From contig NZ_JANWTC010000002.1 of NCBI RefSeq assembly GCF_024919295.1, forward strand, positions 334,383 through 398,382: DNA of 64,000 nucleotides. The letters are read 5' to 3'. The notes beneath the pieces are model-generated. The model was not told the DNA's origin. It did not search any database and saw only the letters and a program-made list of their open reading frames with translations. The translations under genes and the position numbers were made by a program. Source of the stretch: Corynebacterium lemuris. GTDB lineage: Bacteria; Actinomycetota; Actinomycetes; Mycobacteriales; Mycobacteriaceae. Positions 38,859 through 49,322 of the stretch are shown piece after piece; positions within the stretch are counted from its first letter, which is position 1; the number at the start of each line of letters is the position of its first letter.

Positions 38859-40334
38859 TTAGAGGAAGAGGCCGAGGATCATGGTGCAACCCAGGGCGAC
38901 GACGGAGGCCACGGAGACGCCGAGCGAGCAGGATTTCAGCGTGCCGCGGGTGGTCTGGCCGAGCATGGACTGCAGGAGCCAGAAAGTGTTTGAGGTGACG
39001 TGGACCATGAAGAGGGAACCGGCACCAGCAGCCAGGGCCAGGAGCACCGGATCCAGGCCGATCTGACCGGCCACCGGAGCAAGCAGGCCTGCGGCGGTGA
39101 TGGCGGAGATGGTCACGGAACCCACCGCGATGTGCAACAGGGCGGCGATGGCCCAGACGGTCAGCAGCGGGGCGAAGGAGCCGGCGGTGAAGTACTGGCC
39201 CAGGACATCGCCCATGCCGCTGGCTGCGATAACGGCTGCCAGGGAACCGCCGGCGCCGGTGAGGATGAGGATCTGTCCGGACTCACGGAAACCGTCGACC
39301 ACGGCCTTTTCCACCCGCTCGCCTCCGATGGTGTAGCGGGCAACGTAGCTGGTACCCAGCAGGCCGATCAGCAGGGCGACCACCGGAGCAGAGAAGAATT
39401 CGATGACGGGATGGGTGACGCCGGCCATCTCCAGGATCGCACCGGTGGCGATGAGGACCAGGGCCAGCAACATGGGGGCGAAGAGCAGGAAAAGACTGTG
39501 TTGCTTCTCCTCGGCCTCTTCAACCTCGTGAACGCGGTGCGGCAACAGGCCAACACGGGTGCCATGACCATCGACGAGGCCGTCTTCGGGATCCACCGGG
39601 GCGGGCCCACCGAAACCATCGCCATCGGTGTCCCCGTTGTTGTCGTGGAGGGCACCGGTGCCACCGCTGTCGGTGGGCTCGTCGTCGATGGGTTGCTGGT
39701 CCAGGTCGACGTTCCACAATCCGCGGTGGATGAGGAAGTTCATGATCGCAATGGAGATGACGATGGTCGGCACGATGACGATGAACCCGAAGATCATCAT
39801 TTTGCCCAGCGGCACACCGAGCAGTCCGGCCAGTGCCATTGTCGCCACGCCCGGGACCATGAGGACGATGCCGCATTCCAGGCTGATCGCCATGGCGGTG
39901 GCCATCTTGGCGATACCGAATTTGCCCAGGTGAGGGGCCATGCGGCGGGCCAGTGGGGCACTCATCACCAGCAGCACATCCAGGAAAATCGACTGTAGTG
40001 CAGTGCCGATAGTCAAGCCCAGGGCGTAAGGAACACCCCGTGGTCCGAAAATTTTCAGTAGGGCGTTGACGAGTCGCCGGATGGCACCGGTTTCGTTGAG
40101 GATCGAACCCATCAACACGCCCCAGGCGATCAACAGACCGACCTCGAACATGATGTCGCCGAAGCCTTGCATGGCGGTTTCTGTGGTTTCAACTGGGCCC
40201 AGGCCCGTGGCGAGGCCCAAAACCATGGCACCGGCCACTAGGGACACCACGGGATTAATGCGTAGCTTGACGATCATGAGAACGATTCCCACAATCACCG
40301 CTGCGGTGATCGAGAGGATTTGCCAGTCTGCCAT
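38859..40334 (-). CDS. GntP-family permease (gluconate/organic acid:H+ symporter)
   Basis: 491 residues. ATG 40334 is chosen for gaggtga eight bases upstream; the frame is open for 17 more codons. About 12 membrane segments, MADWQILSITAAVIVGIVLMIV at the N-terminus, QSIFLDVLLVMSAPLARRMA and AGSVTISA-like helices. A hydrophilic loop of about 70 residues (about 215-285) rich in Asp, Gly and Thr interrupts the middle. Imports a sugar acid or hydroxy-acid in this family. First gene of the operon, so uptake precedes CoA activation. Confidence 0.9.
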   Translation of the reverse strand: MADWQILSITAAVIVGIVLMIVKLRINPVVSLVAGAMVLGLATGLGPVETTETAMQGFGDIMFEVGLLIAWGVLMGSILNETGAIRRLVNALLKIFGPRGVPYALGLTIGTALQSIFLDVLLVMSAPLARRMAPHLGKFGIAKMATAMAISLECGIVLMVPGVATMALAGLLGVPLGKMMIFGFIVIVPTIVISIAIMNFLIHRGLWNVDLDQQPIDDEPTDSGGTGALHDNNGDTDGDGFGGPAPVDPEDGLVDGHGTRVGLLPHRVHEVEEAEEKQHSLFLLFAPMLLALVLIATGAILEMAGVTHPVIEFFSAPVVALLIGLLGTSYVARYTIGGERVEKAVVDGFRESGQILILTGAGGSLAAVIAASGMGDVLGQYFTAGSFAPLLTVWAIAALLHIAVGSVTISAITAAGLLAPVAGQIGLDPVLLALAAGAGSLFMVHVTSNTFWLLQSMLGQTTRGTLKSCSLGVSVASVVALGCTMILGLFL

Positions 40335-40420
40335 GGGTAAGTCACCTCTTCCTCGGAGGCGCCCGCACTTTGTGGTGCGCCTCACTTGAAATTGAATGTG
40401 TGACCCACGACGTTAGCACT

Positions 40421-40437
40421 AACCCACATTGTGGGCC
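40421..40437. promoter_or_regulatory. IclR-type operator upstream of the permease operon
   Basis: aacccac-att-gtgggcc repeats the operator at 33794-33810. A half-site (acccac) recurs at 40403-40408. On the minus strand a TAACGT -10-like hexamer lies just downstream. Confidence 0.6.
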
Positions 40438-40452
40438 AGGGCCCACCGTAAA

Positions 40453-40468
40453 TGTGATTTAGATTACA
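40453..40468. promoter_or_regulatory. Predicted GlxR site upstream of the catabolic operon
   Basis: TGTGA-tttaga-TTACA, one base off the consensus and with the same deviation as the atp site. Adjacent to the IclR operator, it would add cAMP-dependent carbon control. Confidence 0.5.
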
Positions 40469-40552
40469 GTCGGGGGGTGGGTCGGCTGTGGAAGCTGGCC
40501 GCTCGGGAAAGCTCGTCGGAACAGTATTTACCTCTCATTCGTGTCGCCGTGA

Positions 40553-42688
<2,136 letters not shown>

Positions 42689-42711
42689 GGCCGCCGAATT
42701 CGCTCCCCAGA

Positions 42712-43074
42712 TCAAGGGCTGGGAGCACCCTCGGGGTGGCTTTCTGGGGAGTGATTTCCCAGGAAGGCCGCCACGACGAAGACTACCGCGGCAGCCAGGG
42801 GCAGATAGAGGGCGTAGAGGTGGATGACGGGGCCGTCGTCAAGCAGCTGGGTGGCCAGCCAGCCACCCCAGCCGCTGAGCGCGATCAGCCCGGCCATGTT
42901 GGCCACGATCACCCGGGGCAGGTGGTCCTCCCGCAGCAGCACGGTCAGTCCGACCGTGATGGTGAGGATGACGCCGATGACCGCCGCCACCAGGTGGTTG
43001 ATCGCCCAGGTGAAGGAGACGAACCCGAACCAGGTGGCGTGGAACAGTGCGGCGACCAGCAGCAGGTTGCGCAT
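42712..43074 (-). CDS. Small membrane protein of unknown function
   Basis: 120 residues with four predicted membrane helices (about 3-25, 28-46, 55-78, 82-104) and a Pro/Ser/His-rich tail. ATG start 13 bp after the ACT gene stop on the same strand, with aggaggtgg upstream. No family recognised. Confidence 0.7.
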   Translation of the reverse strand: MRNLLLVAALFHATWFGFVSFTWAINHLVAAVIGVILTITVGLTVLLREDHLPRVIVANMAGLIALSGWGGWLATQLLDDGPVIHLYALYLPLAAAVVFVVAAFLGNHSPESHPEGAPSP

Positions 43075-43087
43075 GTCCCACCTCCTG

Positions 43088-43759
43088 TCAGCTGAGGATC
43101 GCGCCGACGATGCGGCCGATGTGGCCGAGGTGTTCGACCTCGGTGGCCAGGAAATCGGGGCCGCCGGTGCGCCCGAGGACCAGCACCATGCCGGTCCGGC
43201 CCAGCGGGGTGGCGGCCAGGGAGGAGTCGAGCAGGCCCCAGGAACCGGGGATCCACTCCTCGGATTCGGGGTTGAGGATGCGGGCGGTCGCCACGTCGAT
43301 GTCGACGGGGGAGGAGCCGTCGTCCTCGGGGGCGGCCTGGGAGGCCGCGACGCGGGTGATGAGGGAGTCGGACTGTGTGTTGTCCAGGACGACGGCCCAG
43401 GACACGGTCATCGACTGGGGGATGACGGCGACGAGTTCGTCCATGGCCCGCGGGATGTTGCGGGCGTGGGCGGCGACCTCGGCGAGCATCTTGATCTGGC
43501 CGCGACGGTCGACCCGCCCGGAGAAGGGGCGGATGGAGTCGACCTCCACGCCCTCGACGGTGCCGGCCGCCGTGATCAGGGTGTCGGCCATGACACCCTT
43601 GGGCAGGGAGACGACGATGTCGTCGACGACGGTGCCGTCGGGGAAGACCTCGACGACGTCGACGGAATGGATGTTGCCGTCAACCAGCCCGATCGCCTCC
43701 GCAAGCTGTCCGAGGCTCCCGGGGATGTCGGCGAGCAGGACGCGGATGAGAAAAGACAT
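43088..43759 (-). CDS. ACT-domain amino-acid-binding protein
   Basis: 223 residues. The N-terminal ACT domain is recognised by FLIRVLLADIPGSLGQLAEAIGLVDGNIHSVDVVEVFPDGTVVDDIVV; a second, GAF/ACT-like part follows. Rv3013-like, found between ligA and gatC in this lineage on the opposite strand. A ligand-sensing role is inferred; no enzyme domain is attached. Confidence 0.85.
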   Translation of the reverse strand: MSFLIRVLLADIPGSLGQLAEAIGLVDGNIHSVDVVEVFPDGTVVDDIVVSLPKGVMADTLITAAGTVEGVEVDSIRPFSGRVDRRGQIKMLAEVAAHARNIPRAMDELVAVIPQSMTVSWAVVLDNTQSDSLITRVAASQAAPEDDGSSPVDIDVATARILNPESEEWIPGSWGLLDSSLAATPLGRTGMVLVLGRTGGPDFLATEVEHLGHIGRIVGAILS

Positions 43760-43919
43760 GGTGACGGGGACTTCCTTCCGGAGGAAAATGAATCTGGGTC
43801 ACTCCATCATAGATAAAGGTGCATGTGGGCTGTGCAGGGGCCTCAGATAAGTTTCCCCCGGGGGACTGCAGTAGCATGGGGCAGGTTCATTTAACGATGC
43901 GTAGAAGGATGTAGTCCCC

Positions 43920-44216
43920 GTGTCCGAAATTTCGCGTGATGAGGTCGCCCACCTCGCCATGTTGTCCCGTCTCGCATTGAGCGAGGAGGAGCTCAAGCTC
44001 TTCGCGGAGCAGATCGACGATATCGTCGACGCTGTCTCCGCCGTGCAGAAGGTCGATACCGAGGGGGTTGAGCCGATGAGCCACCCGCACTCGATCTCGA
44101 CCGCCATGCGTGACGACATCGTGGTGCCCACCCTGACCGCCGAGCAGGCCCTTGACCAGGCCCCGGCAGTGGAGGACGGCCGTTTCATGGTTCCGCAGAT
44201 CCTGGGTGAGGAGTAG
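43920..44216 (+). CDS. gatC: Asp/Glu-tRNA amidotransferase subunit C
   Basis: 98 residues. Stabilises GatA and GatB in the complex that converts Glu-tRNAGln and Asp-tRNAAsn. Seen: [22 protein letters not shown], family length, C-terminal [15 protein letters not shown] 43920 has gaaggat upstream. gatA starts 9 bp later; gatB is separated by 11 kb. Confidence 0.95.
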   Translation: MSEISRDEVAHLAMLSRLALSEEELKLFAEQIDDIVDAVSAVQKVDTEGVEPMSHPHSISTAMRDDIVVPTLTAEQALDQAPAVEDGRFMVPQILGEE

Positions 44217-44224
44217 ACACCGAC

Positions 44225-45709
44225 ATGACCACATACACCCTGCCCGATTCCGGGCTGACCTCTCTGACCGCCGCTGAGCTGGCGGAGAAGATCCACTCCC
44301 GTGAGGTCTCCTCGCGGGAGGTGACCCAGGCCCACCTCGACCGCATCACGGAGACCGACGGCGAGCTCAACGCCTTCCTGCACGTCGGCGCGGAGGCTGC
44401 GCTGGCGGCGGCGGAGGACGTCGACAAGCGTCTCGACGCCGGCGAGGCCCCCGCCTCCCCGCTGGCCGGCGTGCCGCTGGCGCTCAAGGACGTCATCGTC
44501 ACCACCGACGCCCCCACCACCGGCGCCTCGAAGATCCTCGAGGGCTGGGTCAGCCCCTATGACGCGACCGTGACCCGCAAGATCCGCGAGGCCGGCATCC
44601 CGATCCTGGGCAAGACCAACCTCGATGAGCTGGCCATGGGTTCCTCCACGGAGAACTCCGCCTACGGCCCGACCCGCAACCCCTACGACCTGGAGCGCAC
44701 CCCGGGTGGCTCCGGTGGCGGTTCCGCCGCGGCGATCGCCGCCGGCCAGGCCCCCCTTGCGATCGGCACGGACACCGGTGGCTCCATCCGCCAGCCGGCC
44801 GCGCTGACCAACACCGTCGGTGTGAAGCCGACCTACGGCACCGTCTCCCGCTACGGCTTCGTCGCCGCCGCCTCCTCCCTGGAGCAGGCCGGCCCCGGCG
44901 CACGCACGGTTCTCGACGCCGCGCTGCTCCACGAGGTCATCGCCGGCCACGACCCCTTCGACGCCACCACCGTCAACCGCCCGCTGGCCAGCGTCGTCGA
45001 CGCCGCCCGCGAGGGTGCCTCCGGTGACCTCAAGGGCCTCAAGGTCGGTGTGGTCAAGCAGTTCAACCGCGAGGGCTTCCAGCCCGGCGTCCTCGAGTCC
45101 TACCGCGCCTCCCTGGATCAGCTGACCGCCCAGGGCGCCGAGATCATTGAGGTGGACTGCCCGCGTTTCGATGACGCCCTGGCCGCCTACTACCTGATCA
45201 TGCCCTGCGAGGTCTCCTCCAACCTGGCGCGCCTCGACGGCATGCGCTACGGCATGCGCGTCGGTGACGACGGTACCCGCTCCGCGGACGAGGTCATGGC
45301 CCTGACCCGTGCCGCCGGCTTCGGCCCGGAGGTCAAGCGCCGCATCATCCTGGGCACCTACGCACTGTCCGTGGGCTACTTCGACGCCTACTACGTGCAG
45401 GCCCAGCGTGTGCGCACCCTCATCGCGCAGGACTTCGCCCGCGCCTTCGAGCAGGTCGACGTCCTGGTCACCCCGACGACGCCGACCACCGCCTTCAAGC
45501 TGGGCGAGAAGGTCGCCGACCCCGTCGAGATGTACAACTTCGACCTGTGCACCCTGCCGCTGAACCTGGCCGGCCTGTGCGGCATGTCCGTGCCCGCCGG
45601 TTTCGCCGCGGACACCGGCCTGCCGGTGGGCCTGCAGATCATGGCCCCCGCCTTCGCCGACGAACGTCTCTACCGCGTGGGCGCCGCCTACGAGGCAGGC
45701 CGGAGGTAG
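44225..45709 (+). CDS. gatA: Asp/Glu-tRNA amidotransferase subunit A
   Basis: 494 residues, amidase family. Releases ammonia from glutamine for transamidation. Seen: catalytic Lys in [17 protein letters not shown], amidase signature [33 protein letters not shown] with the Ser-cisSer-Lys triad, and [16 protein letters not shown]. Normal length; cotranscribed with gatC. Confidence 0.97.
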   Translation: MTTYTLPDSGLTSLTAAELAEKIHSREVSSREVTQAHLDRITETDGELNAFLHVGAEAALAAAEDVDKRLDAGEAPASPLAGVPLALKDVIVTTDAPTTGASKILEGWVSPYDATVTRKIREAGIPILGKTNLDELAMGSSTENSAYGPTRNPYDLERTPGGSGGGSAAAIAAGQAPLAIGTDTGGSIRQPAALTNTVGVKPTYGTVSRYGFVAAASSLEQAGPGARTVLDAALLHEVIAGHDPFDATTVNRPLASVVDAAREGASGDLKGLKVGVVKQFNREGFQPGVLESYRASLDQLTAQGAEIIEVDCPRFDDALAAYYLIMPCEVSSNLARLDGMRYGMRVGDDGTRSADEVMALTRAAGFGPEVKRRIILGTYALSVGYFDAYYVQAQRVRTLIAQDFARAFEQVDVLVTPTTPTTAFKLGEKVADPVEMYNFDLCTLPLNLAGLCGMSVPAGFAADTGLPVGLQIMAPAFADERLYRVGAAYEAGRR

Positions 45710-45732
45710 AACGGCCTGCCGTTGATACAGTG

Positions 45733-45763
45733 TCAGGGACATGTACTTTCTTTCCCTGATTTC
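45733..45763 (+). terminator. Possible weak terminator after gatA
   Basis: tcaggga (45733-45739) pairs with tccctga (45753-45759), 13-base loop, followed by tttc. It is weak by GC-rich standards. Confidence 0.35.
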
Positions 45764-45783
45764 TGTGTCGGCGTGATGGGCCG

Positions 45784-46428
45784 GTGATTCTCCATCAGCT
45801 GCGCCGGGCGTTGATCTTCACGCTCGGCCTCTTTCTCATGTCCCTGGGCGTGGCGGTGACGGTGCGGGCAGCACTGGGCACCGCCCCGATCAGTTCCCTC
45901 CCGACGGTTCTCTCACTGGCCACCGGGCTCACGGTCGGCACCTGGGTGGTGCTGTTCTGCCTGGTGGTTCTCGTGGTTGAGATCCTTCTCCTGCGCCGCC
46001 GTTTCCCGCCCGTCCAGCTGCTGCAGCTGCCGGTGACCTTCCTCTTCGGCTGGTTCGTCGACCTGAGCATGGCCGCCACCTGGTGGCTCGAGCCCGCCAA
46101 CTACGTGATGCAGTGGGTGTGGACGGTGGTCGGTGCCGTCGTTGTCGCCCTCGGTGTCTACCTGGAGGTATGGCCCCGGCTGACCTACACCCCGCCGGAG
46201 GGGCTGGTCACGGTGATCACGATCATCACCCGGGCGCCTTTCAGCAGGGTGAAGATGATCTTCGACTGGAGTCTCGTCGCGATCTCCGCGCTGCTCTCCC
46301 TGGTGCTCATGGGGGGCCTTCACGGTGTGCGGGAGGGCACGGTCTTCGCTGCCTTCGCCGTCGGTTTCCTGATGACGGTGATCGGCAACCTGCATGAGCG
46401 CTTGCGGGTGAACCGCCGGAAGAACTGA
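45784..46428 (+). CDS. YczE/YitT-like membrane protein
   Basis: 214 residues, five to six membrane segments. Family pattern: LRRALIFTLGLFLMSLGVAVTVRAALGTAPISSLPTVLSLATGLTVGTWV, FLFGWFVDLSMA, FSRVKMIFDWSLVAISALLSLVL. The DUF6198/YczE family has no firm function. GTG start; 74 bp after gatA. Confidence 0.82.
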   Translation: MILHQLRRALIFTLGLFLMSLGVAVTVRAALGTAPISSLPTVLSLATGLTVGTWVVLFCLVVLVVEILLLRRRFPPVQLLQLPVTFLFGWFVDLSMAATWWLEPANYVMQWVWTVVGAVVVALGVYLEVWPRLTYTPPEGLVTVITIITRAPFSRVKMIFDWSLVAISALLSLVLMGGLHGVREGTVFAAFAVGFLMTVIGNLHERLRVNRRKN

Positions 46429-46495
46429 AGGGCGTCGCGGTCTCTTTGCCGTAACCTTCCCGTCACGGCCCTATCTTTCCCGCGGGCTGGCGTCA

Positions 46496-46501
46496 TACGA
46501 T
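46496..46501 (+). promoter_or_regulatory. Predicted -10 (TACGAT) of the RHH gene
   Basis: The transcription start would be near 46508, so the two direct repeats at 46514-46543 fall in the leader immediately downstream. Confidence 0.4.
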
Positions 46502-46513
46502 ATGTGTACACCA

Positions 46514-46543
46514 GAAAATATGGCCTGATCAGGGAAAATATGG
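46514..46543 (+). repeat. Direct repeat, candidate RHH operator
   Basis: gaaaatatgg occurs at 46514-46523 and again at 46534-46543, exactly 20 bp apart (about two helical turns), just downstream of the promoter of a ribbon-helix-helix gene. Confidence 0.5.
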
Positions 46544-46584
46544 GACAGATCCTGGGTGGGCCCTCACAGAAAGGGATCAGGACA

Positions 46585-46914
46585 ATGAGCACCGACTTCA
46601 CCCAGTACCACGAGCACACCGAACCGCACGACGGGATCGGCGCCGGCGATGACACGGTCACCCACCTGCGCACCGGTGAGGCCATGGACACCTTCACGGT
46701 CCGGCTCCCGGTCAGCACGCTGAACATCCTGCGCGGGCTCGCCCGGGAGCGGAAGGAAACCACGGGAGCGGTGATCCGCCGGATCATCGGCAACGCCGTG
46801 GCTGACCATGTCAGCGATGACGCGACCGTCTCGGTCAGTGACCTGCGGGCACTGATCGCCCGGGCGGAGGAGCCGCATTCGCCCACCACCCCGGATGTGC
46901 GACGTGCCGGTTGA
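46585..46914 (+). CDS. Ribbon-helix-helix (CopG/Arc-like) DNA-binding protein
   Basis: 109 residues from ATG 46585; the frame is open to 46504 but the upstream part overlaps the leader repeats. Acidic/His-rich N-terminus, then the RHH core MDTFTVRLPVSTLNILRGLARERKETTGAVIRRIIGNAVADHV. No toxin gene is adjacent. The C-terminal tail is acidic, then proline-rich. Probably self-regulating through the repeats in its leader. Confidence 0.75.
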   Translation: MSTDFTQYHEHTEPHDGIGAGDDTVTHLRTGEAMDTFTVRLPVSTLNILRGLARERKETTGAVIRRIIGNAVADHVSDDATVSVSDLRALIARAEEPHSPTTPDVRRAG

Positions 46915-46930
46915 GGCGGATCCTGGTAGC

Positions 46931-46944
46931 TTAGGTAATCCTAA
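46931..46944. promoter_or_regulatory. Possible DtxR-like iron box
   Basis: ttaggtaatcctaa (arms cttagg/cctaag, four-base spacer) is an incomplete match to the 19-bp DtxR box. It precedes a siderophore-interacting gene, a typical DtxR target. Confidence 0.35.
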
Positions 46945-46964
46945 GTAGAAACAGGAGACCGCCC

Positions 46965-47741
46965 ATGACAACCCCCACCCGCAAAAAGCGCGAGAAGCGG
47001 ACCGCCACCGTCACCAATGTTCGACGACTCACCGACGAACTGGTCCGCATCAGCTTCGACTCCCCCGGACTGGTCGGTGTGGACCTTCCCCACACCGACC
47101 ACTACATCAAACTGGTCTTCGGAGGTGAGGACGAGCCGCGGCCGGTCACCCGCACATACACCTTCCGCCGCATCAACACGGAGACGGGACGGTTCGACGT
47201 CGACTTCGTCACCCACGGCTCCGACGGACTGGCCGGCCCGTGGGCGCAGCGGGCTGAGGTAGGGGAGACTGTCACCTTCCTGGGGCCGGGCGGTGCCTGG
47301 AGCCCGGGTGAGGGGTACGAGCACTTCCTCTTCGCCGGCGACGAGTCCGCGGCACCGGCGATTGCGGCGGGCGTCGAGAAGCTGCCTGCCGGTGCCACAG
47401 CGGAGGTCTACATCGAGATCGAGGACGCCGCCTCCACCTTCGAGATGCCGGAACCGGCAGGCGTTCGCCTGCACTGGGTGCCCCGCAACGGCGCGACCCA
47501 CGGCACGAAACTGTCCGCCGCGGTGCGTTCCGCCGGGGTCCCGGCGAAGCGCACCAGCTGGTTCGTCCACGGCGTGGCGGAGATGATCAAGGAACTGCGC
47601 CGCTTCCTCTTCGTCGATAACGGGGTGGCGCGCGAGGATGTCTCCATCTCCGGTTACTGGCGCATCGGGATGACCGAGGACCAGTGGCAGGCCTCGAAGC
47701 AGGAGTTCAACGCCGAACTCGAGGCCGCCGAGGCGCGTTAG
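46965..47741 (+). CDS. Siderophore-interacting protein (FAD ferric-siderophore reductase)
   Basis: 258 residues of the SIP family. Releases iron from siderophores by NAD(P)H-dependent reduction. Seen: FAD-binding barrel with RPVTRTYTFRRI and FVTHGSDGLAGPWAQRA, FLGPGGAW, then the nucleotide part YEHFLFAGDESAAPAIAAGVEKLP and the C-terminal SGYWRIGMTEDQW. Start ATG 46965 with caggagac upstream. No siderophore importer genes are adjacent. Confidence 0.92.
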   Translation: MTTPTRKKREKRTATVTNVRRLTDELVRISFDSPGLVGVDLPHTDHYIKLVFGGEDEPRPVTRTYTFRRINTETGRFDVDFVTHGSDGLAGPWAQRAEVGETVTFLGPGGAWSPGEGYEHFLFAGDESAAPAIAAGVEKLPAGATAEVYIEIEDAASTFEMPEPAGVRLHWVPRNGATHGTKLSAAVRSAGVPAKRTSWFVHGVAEMIKELRRFLFVDNGVAREDVSISGYWRIGMTEDQWQASKQEFNAELEAAEAR

Positions 47742-47742
47742 C

Positions 47743-48066
47743 CTACTTCGCGTCAGACAGTGCGTAGGCCGCACCCGCGGTCACCGCGGTGACCACGGCG
47801 ACGGCCGGCCAGGCGCCGATCTTCTTCGCCAGGGGGTGCGAGGCGCCGAAGCCGCCGACATAGAGCCCGGTCAGGGCAACCGTGGTCGCGGGGTTGGTCT
47901 TGGCCAGCCAGGATCGGGCGGCCCAGCCACCGGCCGCGGCCAGCACCACGCCGCCGAGGGGGCGGACGCCGGTCTCACGGGCGGAGAGCCACCCGCCGAG
48001 CAGACCGAGCGACACGACGGCCGCGGTGGAGACGTTTTCAGGGGACTTGATATCGATCATTGCCAT
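47743..48066 (-). CDS. Small hydrophobic protein of unknown function
   Basis: 107 residues from ATG 48066 (a second ATG at 48060). Three to four hydrophobic segments rich in Gly/Ala; no recognised family. Convergent and one base away from the SIP gene; divergent from the MFS gene. Confidence 0.6.
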   Translation of the reverse strand: MAMIDIKSPENVSTAAVVSLGLLGGWLSARETGVRPLGGVVLAAAGGWAARSWLAKTNPATTVALTGLYVGGFGASHPLAKKIGAWPAVAVVTAVTAGAAYALSDAK

Positions 48067-48095
48067 GCCGGACAGCCTACGTGAGACGGACAGAT

Positions 48096-49322
48096 ATGCT
48101 TTCCCCCGTGAACCCGAATCCGGCAATGGTGTGGATCTACCTGGCATCGGCGGCGACGTCGATGCTGGGCAACGCGGTCGCCACCATCGTGTGGCCCTGG
48201 CTGGTGCTCGAACGCACCGGCGACCCGGCAGCGGCGGGCCTCGTCGCCGCCGCGATCGCCCTGCCCAGTCTGGCCTTCGCCTTCCTGGGCGGGCACCTCA
48301 TCGACACACTGGGGCGCAAACCCATGTCGATCATCTCGGACATCATCTCCGGCTTCTCCATCGTGGGGGTGATCCTCGTCGACCAGCTGGTGGGACTGAA
48401 CCTGGCGTGGTTCATCGCACTGGGCATTATCGGCGCGGTCGGTGACATTCCCGGCATGGCTGCCCGCTCCGCACTTGTCGGTGACGTGGCGCGCACCTCC
48501 GGACGCTCCCTCGACTTCATCGCCGGGATCAACCAGTCCATCGGCGGCACCGCCTGGCTGCTCGGTCCCGCCCTGGCTGGTTTCCTCATGTCGGCGCTGC
48601 CCATCGGGCACGTCCTGTGGATCACCGCCGGCTGTTCCCTGCTCGCCGCCGCACTGACCACCCTCCTGCGCCTGGTTCGGGCACCGCAGGAGGAGGTCAC
48701 CGTGGACACCCCGGACCTCGGCGCCCTGCGCTCCTGGGCCGAGGTCATCCGCCCGGCACCCGTCCGCCTGCTCGCCGCCGTCACGCTCATCTCCGCGGCC
48801 CTGGTCAGCCCCTATCTGGCAGTGCTCATGCCCGCCCACTTCCAGGCCATCGACGCCCCGCTGCTGCTGGGGTTGTCGATGTCCGCCTACGCCGTGGGAA
48901 TGATGATCTCCGGCGCCCTGGTGGCCACACTCGGCACCGCCCGGCGCCGCACGATCTGGGTGACGGCGATGCTGCTCTACGTGGTGGGCTTCGTGCTCAT
49001 GGGCGCGCTGCAGTACTCCTGGCTGGTGTTGGCGGGCATGGCCGTCGCGGGTCTCGGCGGGGGGCTGATCGGCCCGCTGCAGATGGTGCTCATCACCGAG
49101 GAGACCCCGGAGCGACTGCGCGGCCGGGCGTTCTCGGTGTTCATGGCCATCAGCCAGTTCTCCGCACCCATCGGACTGGTGGTGGCGGCCGGCCTGCTCA
49201 CCCGGGTGTCCATCTACACCACGGCGGCTGCCCTGGCGGGGACGTGGGTGCTCATCTCGGTGTGGGCGATCCTGCGCGGTGTGGTGGTTCTGCGCCCGGC
49301 CCGGATAGAGTCCTCGCCGTGA
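48096..49322 (+). CDS. MFS transporter (12 TM)
   Basis: 408 residues from ATG 48096; a leaderless GTG at 48108 (TATGCT box at 48095-48100) is an alternative. Twelve hydrophobic segments with the MFS loop GGHLIDTLGRKPMS after TM2 and ERLRGRAFSVFMAISQF in the second half. Substrate unknown. Its TGA overlaps the GTG of the second MFS gene. Confidence 0.87.
   Translation: MLSPVNPNPAMVWIYLASAATSMLGNAVATIVWPWLVLERTGDPAAAGLVAAAIALPSLAFAFLGGHLIDTLGRKPMSIISDIISGFSIVGVILVDQLVGLNLAWFIALGIIGAVGDIPGMAARSALVGDVARTSGRSLDFIAGINQSIGGTAWLLGPALAGFLMSALPIGHVLWITAGCSLLAAALTTLLRLVRAPQEEVTVDTPDLGALRSWAEVIRPAPVRLLAAVTLISAALVSPYLAVLMPAHFQAIDAPLLLGLSMSAYAVGMMISGALVATLGTARRRTIWVTAMLLYVVGFVLMGALQYSWLVLAGMAVAGLGGGLIGPLQMVLITEETPERLRGRAFSVFMAISQFSAPIGLVVAAGLLTRVSIYTTAAALAGTWVLISVWAILRGVVVLRPARIESSP
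49306..49311 (+). promoter_or_regulatory. Internal -10 (TAGAGT) for the second MFS gene
   Basis: It lies inside the end of the first MFS gene, seven bases before GTG 49319: a leaderless start nested in an upstream gene. Confidence 0.45.
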
